Assembly (NCBI GenBank): GCA_036924085.1
Contig: JAVGWX010000025.1
Location: 23,516,752 to 23,580,751, forward strand
Source of the DNA: Ariolimax columbianus
Lineage: Eukaryota > Mollusca > Gastropoda > Stylommatophora > Arionidae
DNA length: 64,000 bases
Direction of reading: 5' to 3'
Of the stretch, positions 63,201-64,000 are shown piece by piece. Position 1 is the first letter of the stretch. Each line of letters starts with the position of its first letter. Under the pieces are notes generated by a model. That model ran no database searches, was not told the origin of the DNA, and saw only the letters and a program-made list of their open reading frames with translations. The translations under genes were made by a program, and so were the position numbers.

Positions 63201-64000
63201 TCCACTGACTTTCAAGTAATTTTACTGACAAGAAAAACTAATGTTTCTAAAATTAAAATTAAACACGATTTGAAAAAAAGTCCAGATCATAAGTTTAGAC
63301 AATTTTCAGCCGTTAGAAATGTATTGCACTTTTAACGCACTAATTATGTGGATAAGTTAAAAGCATTTCCACTGACTTTCAAGTAATTTTACTGACAAGA
63401 AAAACTAATGTTTCTGAAATCAAAATTGAGTAGAAGGCGATTTAAAAAAAATTGCACATCATAAGTTTAGACAATTTTCAGCCATTTGAAATGTATTGCA
63501 ATTTAAACGCACTAATTATGTGGATAAGTTAAAAGCATTTCCACAGACTTTCAAGTAATTTTACTGACAAGAAAAACTAATGTTTCTAAAATTAAAATTA
63601 AACACGATTTGAAAAAAAGTGGCAGATCATAAGTATAGACAATTTTCAGCCGTTTGAAATGTATTTCAATTTTAACGCACTAATTATGTGGATAAGTTAA
63701 AAGCATTTCCACTGACTTTCAAGTAAAATTACTGACAAGAAAAACTAATGTTTCTGAAATCAAAATTGAGTAGAAGGCGATTTAAAAAAAATTGCACATC
63801 ATAAGTTTAGACAATTTTCAGCCGTTTGAAATGTATTGCAATTTAAACGCACTAATTATGTGGATAAGTTAAAAGCATTTCCACAGACTTTCAAGTAATT
63901 TTACTGACAAGAAAAACTAATGTTTCTAAAATTAAAATTAAACACGATTTGAAAAAAAGTTGCAGATCATAAGTTTAGACAATTTTCAGCCGTTTGAAAT
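57293..64000 (+). repeat. ~6.7-kb block, copy 2, open at window end
   Basis: Nearly identical to 47302-54011. A private 2-bp loss gives 'gtggatgttaaaag' near 59802. Upstream of 57293, monomer order can still be aligned with copy 1 if one D unit is skipped, but sequence variants differ more (for example 'agtttcag' against 'agttgcag' in H), so the young duplication starts close to 57.3 kb. Confidence 0.87.
63893..64000 (+). repeat. Last monomer, cut by the window end
   Basis: The final 108 bases are the left part of an A-like unit with a 'gtttgaaat' right half, matching 53904-54011. The array clearly continues beyond the window. Confidence 0.9.

Larger units (their letters stand above)
1..64000 (+). 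repeat. AT-rich ~169-bp satellite array, whole window
   Basis: The entire window is a head-to-tail array of one repeat unit, phased here from 'aagtaattttactgac'. Unit lengths I measured are 161-174 bp; HOR averages (847/5, 2027/12, 2708/16) give about 169 bp, hence about 378 copies. GC is about 27% by hand count on one unit. All copies are in the same orientation; I saw no inverted segment, transposon, gene or unique sequence anywhere, and both window ends lie inside the array. Reading frames are closed by frequent stops in every frame. What is known: arrays of nucleosome-sized units organised into HORs are typical of eukaryotic centromeric or heterochromatic satellites. What I infer: this is nuclear heterochromatin, possibly a centromere. 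I do not recognise the satellite family, and centromere function cannot be shown from sequence alone. Confidence 0.97.

Noticed and set aside
1..64000. CRISPR array
   Set aside because: Repeats are ~169 bp and directly adjacent, with no unique spacers between conserved short repeats; the variable segments are shared subtypes, not spacers.
1..64000. Bacterial or plasmid replication origin (iterons plus DnaA boxes)
   Set aside because: Although each unit has a DnaA-box-like 9-mer, an array of this size without any gene, and with HOR structure, is unlike any known bacterial origin; the DnaA match is more likely coincidental.
1..64000. CENP-B box
   Set aside because: The core would need TTCG and CGGG; CG occurs only in 'cacgatt', 'ggcgatt', 'gccgtt' and 'aacgcac' contexts (plus rare variants), and I saw no CGGG.
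1..64000. Transposon or retroelement insertion within the array
   Set aside because: I found no stretch departing from the repeat by more than small indels (up to 11 bp), no target-site duplications and no terminal repeats.
1..64000. Alpha satellite of primates, given the similar unit length
   Set aside because: The ~169-bp length is similar, but the sequence is unrelated to the alpha-satellite consensus as I know it and is much more AT-rich; similar length alone reflects nucleosome size.

Overview
The whole window is one uninterrupted tandem array of an AT-rich satellite repeat. I see no protein-coding gene, RNA gene, transposon or unique flanking sequence in it. The unit is about 161-174 bp (mean about 169 bp, so roughly 378 head-to-tail copies). 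GC is about 27% by hand count on one unit, and every copy points the same way. A single-strand satellite field longer than 64 kb, with a nucleosome-sized unit and nested higher-order repeats (HORs), indicates a eukaryotic nuclear chromosome, probably centromeric, pericentromeric or other constitutive heterochromatin. I do not recognise the satellite family and cannot name the species. CpG is not visibly depleted, which hints at a genome with little CpG methylation. I see no CENP-B-box-like motif.

Monomer types. I phase each unit from 'aagtaatttt' (position 1). Two length families exist: a short one carrying 'aaacacgattt' (about 167-168 bp) and a long one carrying 'gagtagaaggcgattt' (about 172-174 bp). 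They often alternate, as if derived from an ancestral dimer. Diagnostic bases define about a dozen subtypes: short A, C/C', D, G, H, J, L; long B, E, F, I, K. The stretch from about unit position 118 through the unit junction to about position 35 is nearly invariant. The differences sit mainly at about 36-75 and 95-118.

Layout. (1) 1-12.5 kb: mostly a 5-mer HOR D-E-A-B-C (847 bp) with variants. (2) 12.5-16.6 kb: two tandem copies of a 12-mer HOR (2026 and 2027 bp). (3) 16.4-22.9 kb: a second copy of 3.55-10.84 kb with one 848-bp in-register deletion. Together with 508-3550 repeated at 10842-14056, this shows a tandem duplication of about 10.3 kb. (4) 22-47 kb: longer HORs (16- to 19-mers, 2.7-3.2 kb) containing the F-G-H-I-J-K-C-D series, plus further duplicated blocks (21.7-24.9 with 35.1-38.3 kb; 25.6-26.8 with 40.2-41.4 kb; 31.9-34.9 with 41.4-44.9 kb). 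(5) 47-64 kb: a 16-mer HOR (2708 bp). A block of about 6.7 kb from it recurs almost identically 9.99 kb downstream and runs to the window end. Across the window the A/B/E-rich mix on the left gives way to a C/F/G/J/K-rich mix on the right.

How it works together. The pattern fits repeated unequal exchange or conversion in register. Hybrid monomers join the left half of one subtype to the right half of another, and some sit exactly where a comparison copy shows that whole monomers were lost. Each unit also carries dyad symmetries (an 8-9 bp inverted repeat with a 19-nt loop, a 5-6 bp one with a 15-nt loop, and a 5-bp one with a 2-nt loop) and phased A-tracts, properties often discussed for centromeric satellites. 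All monomer typing was done by eye, so counts and identities are approximate.
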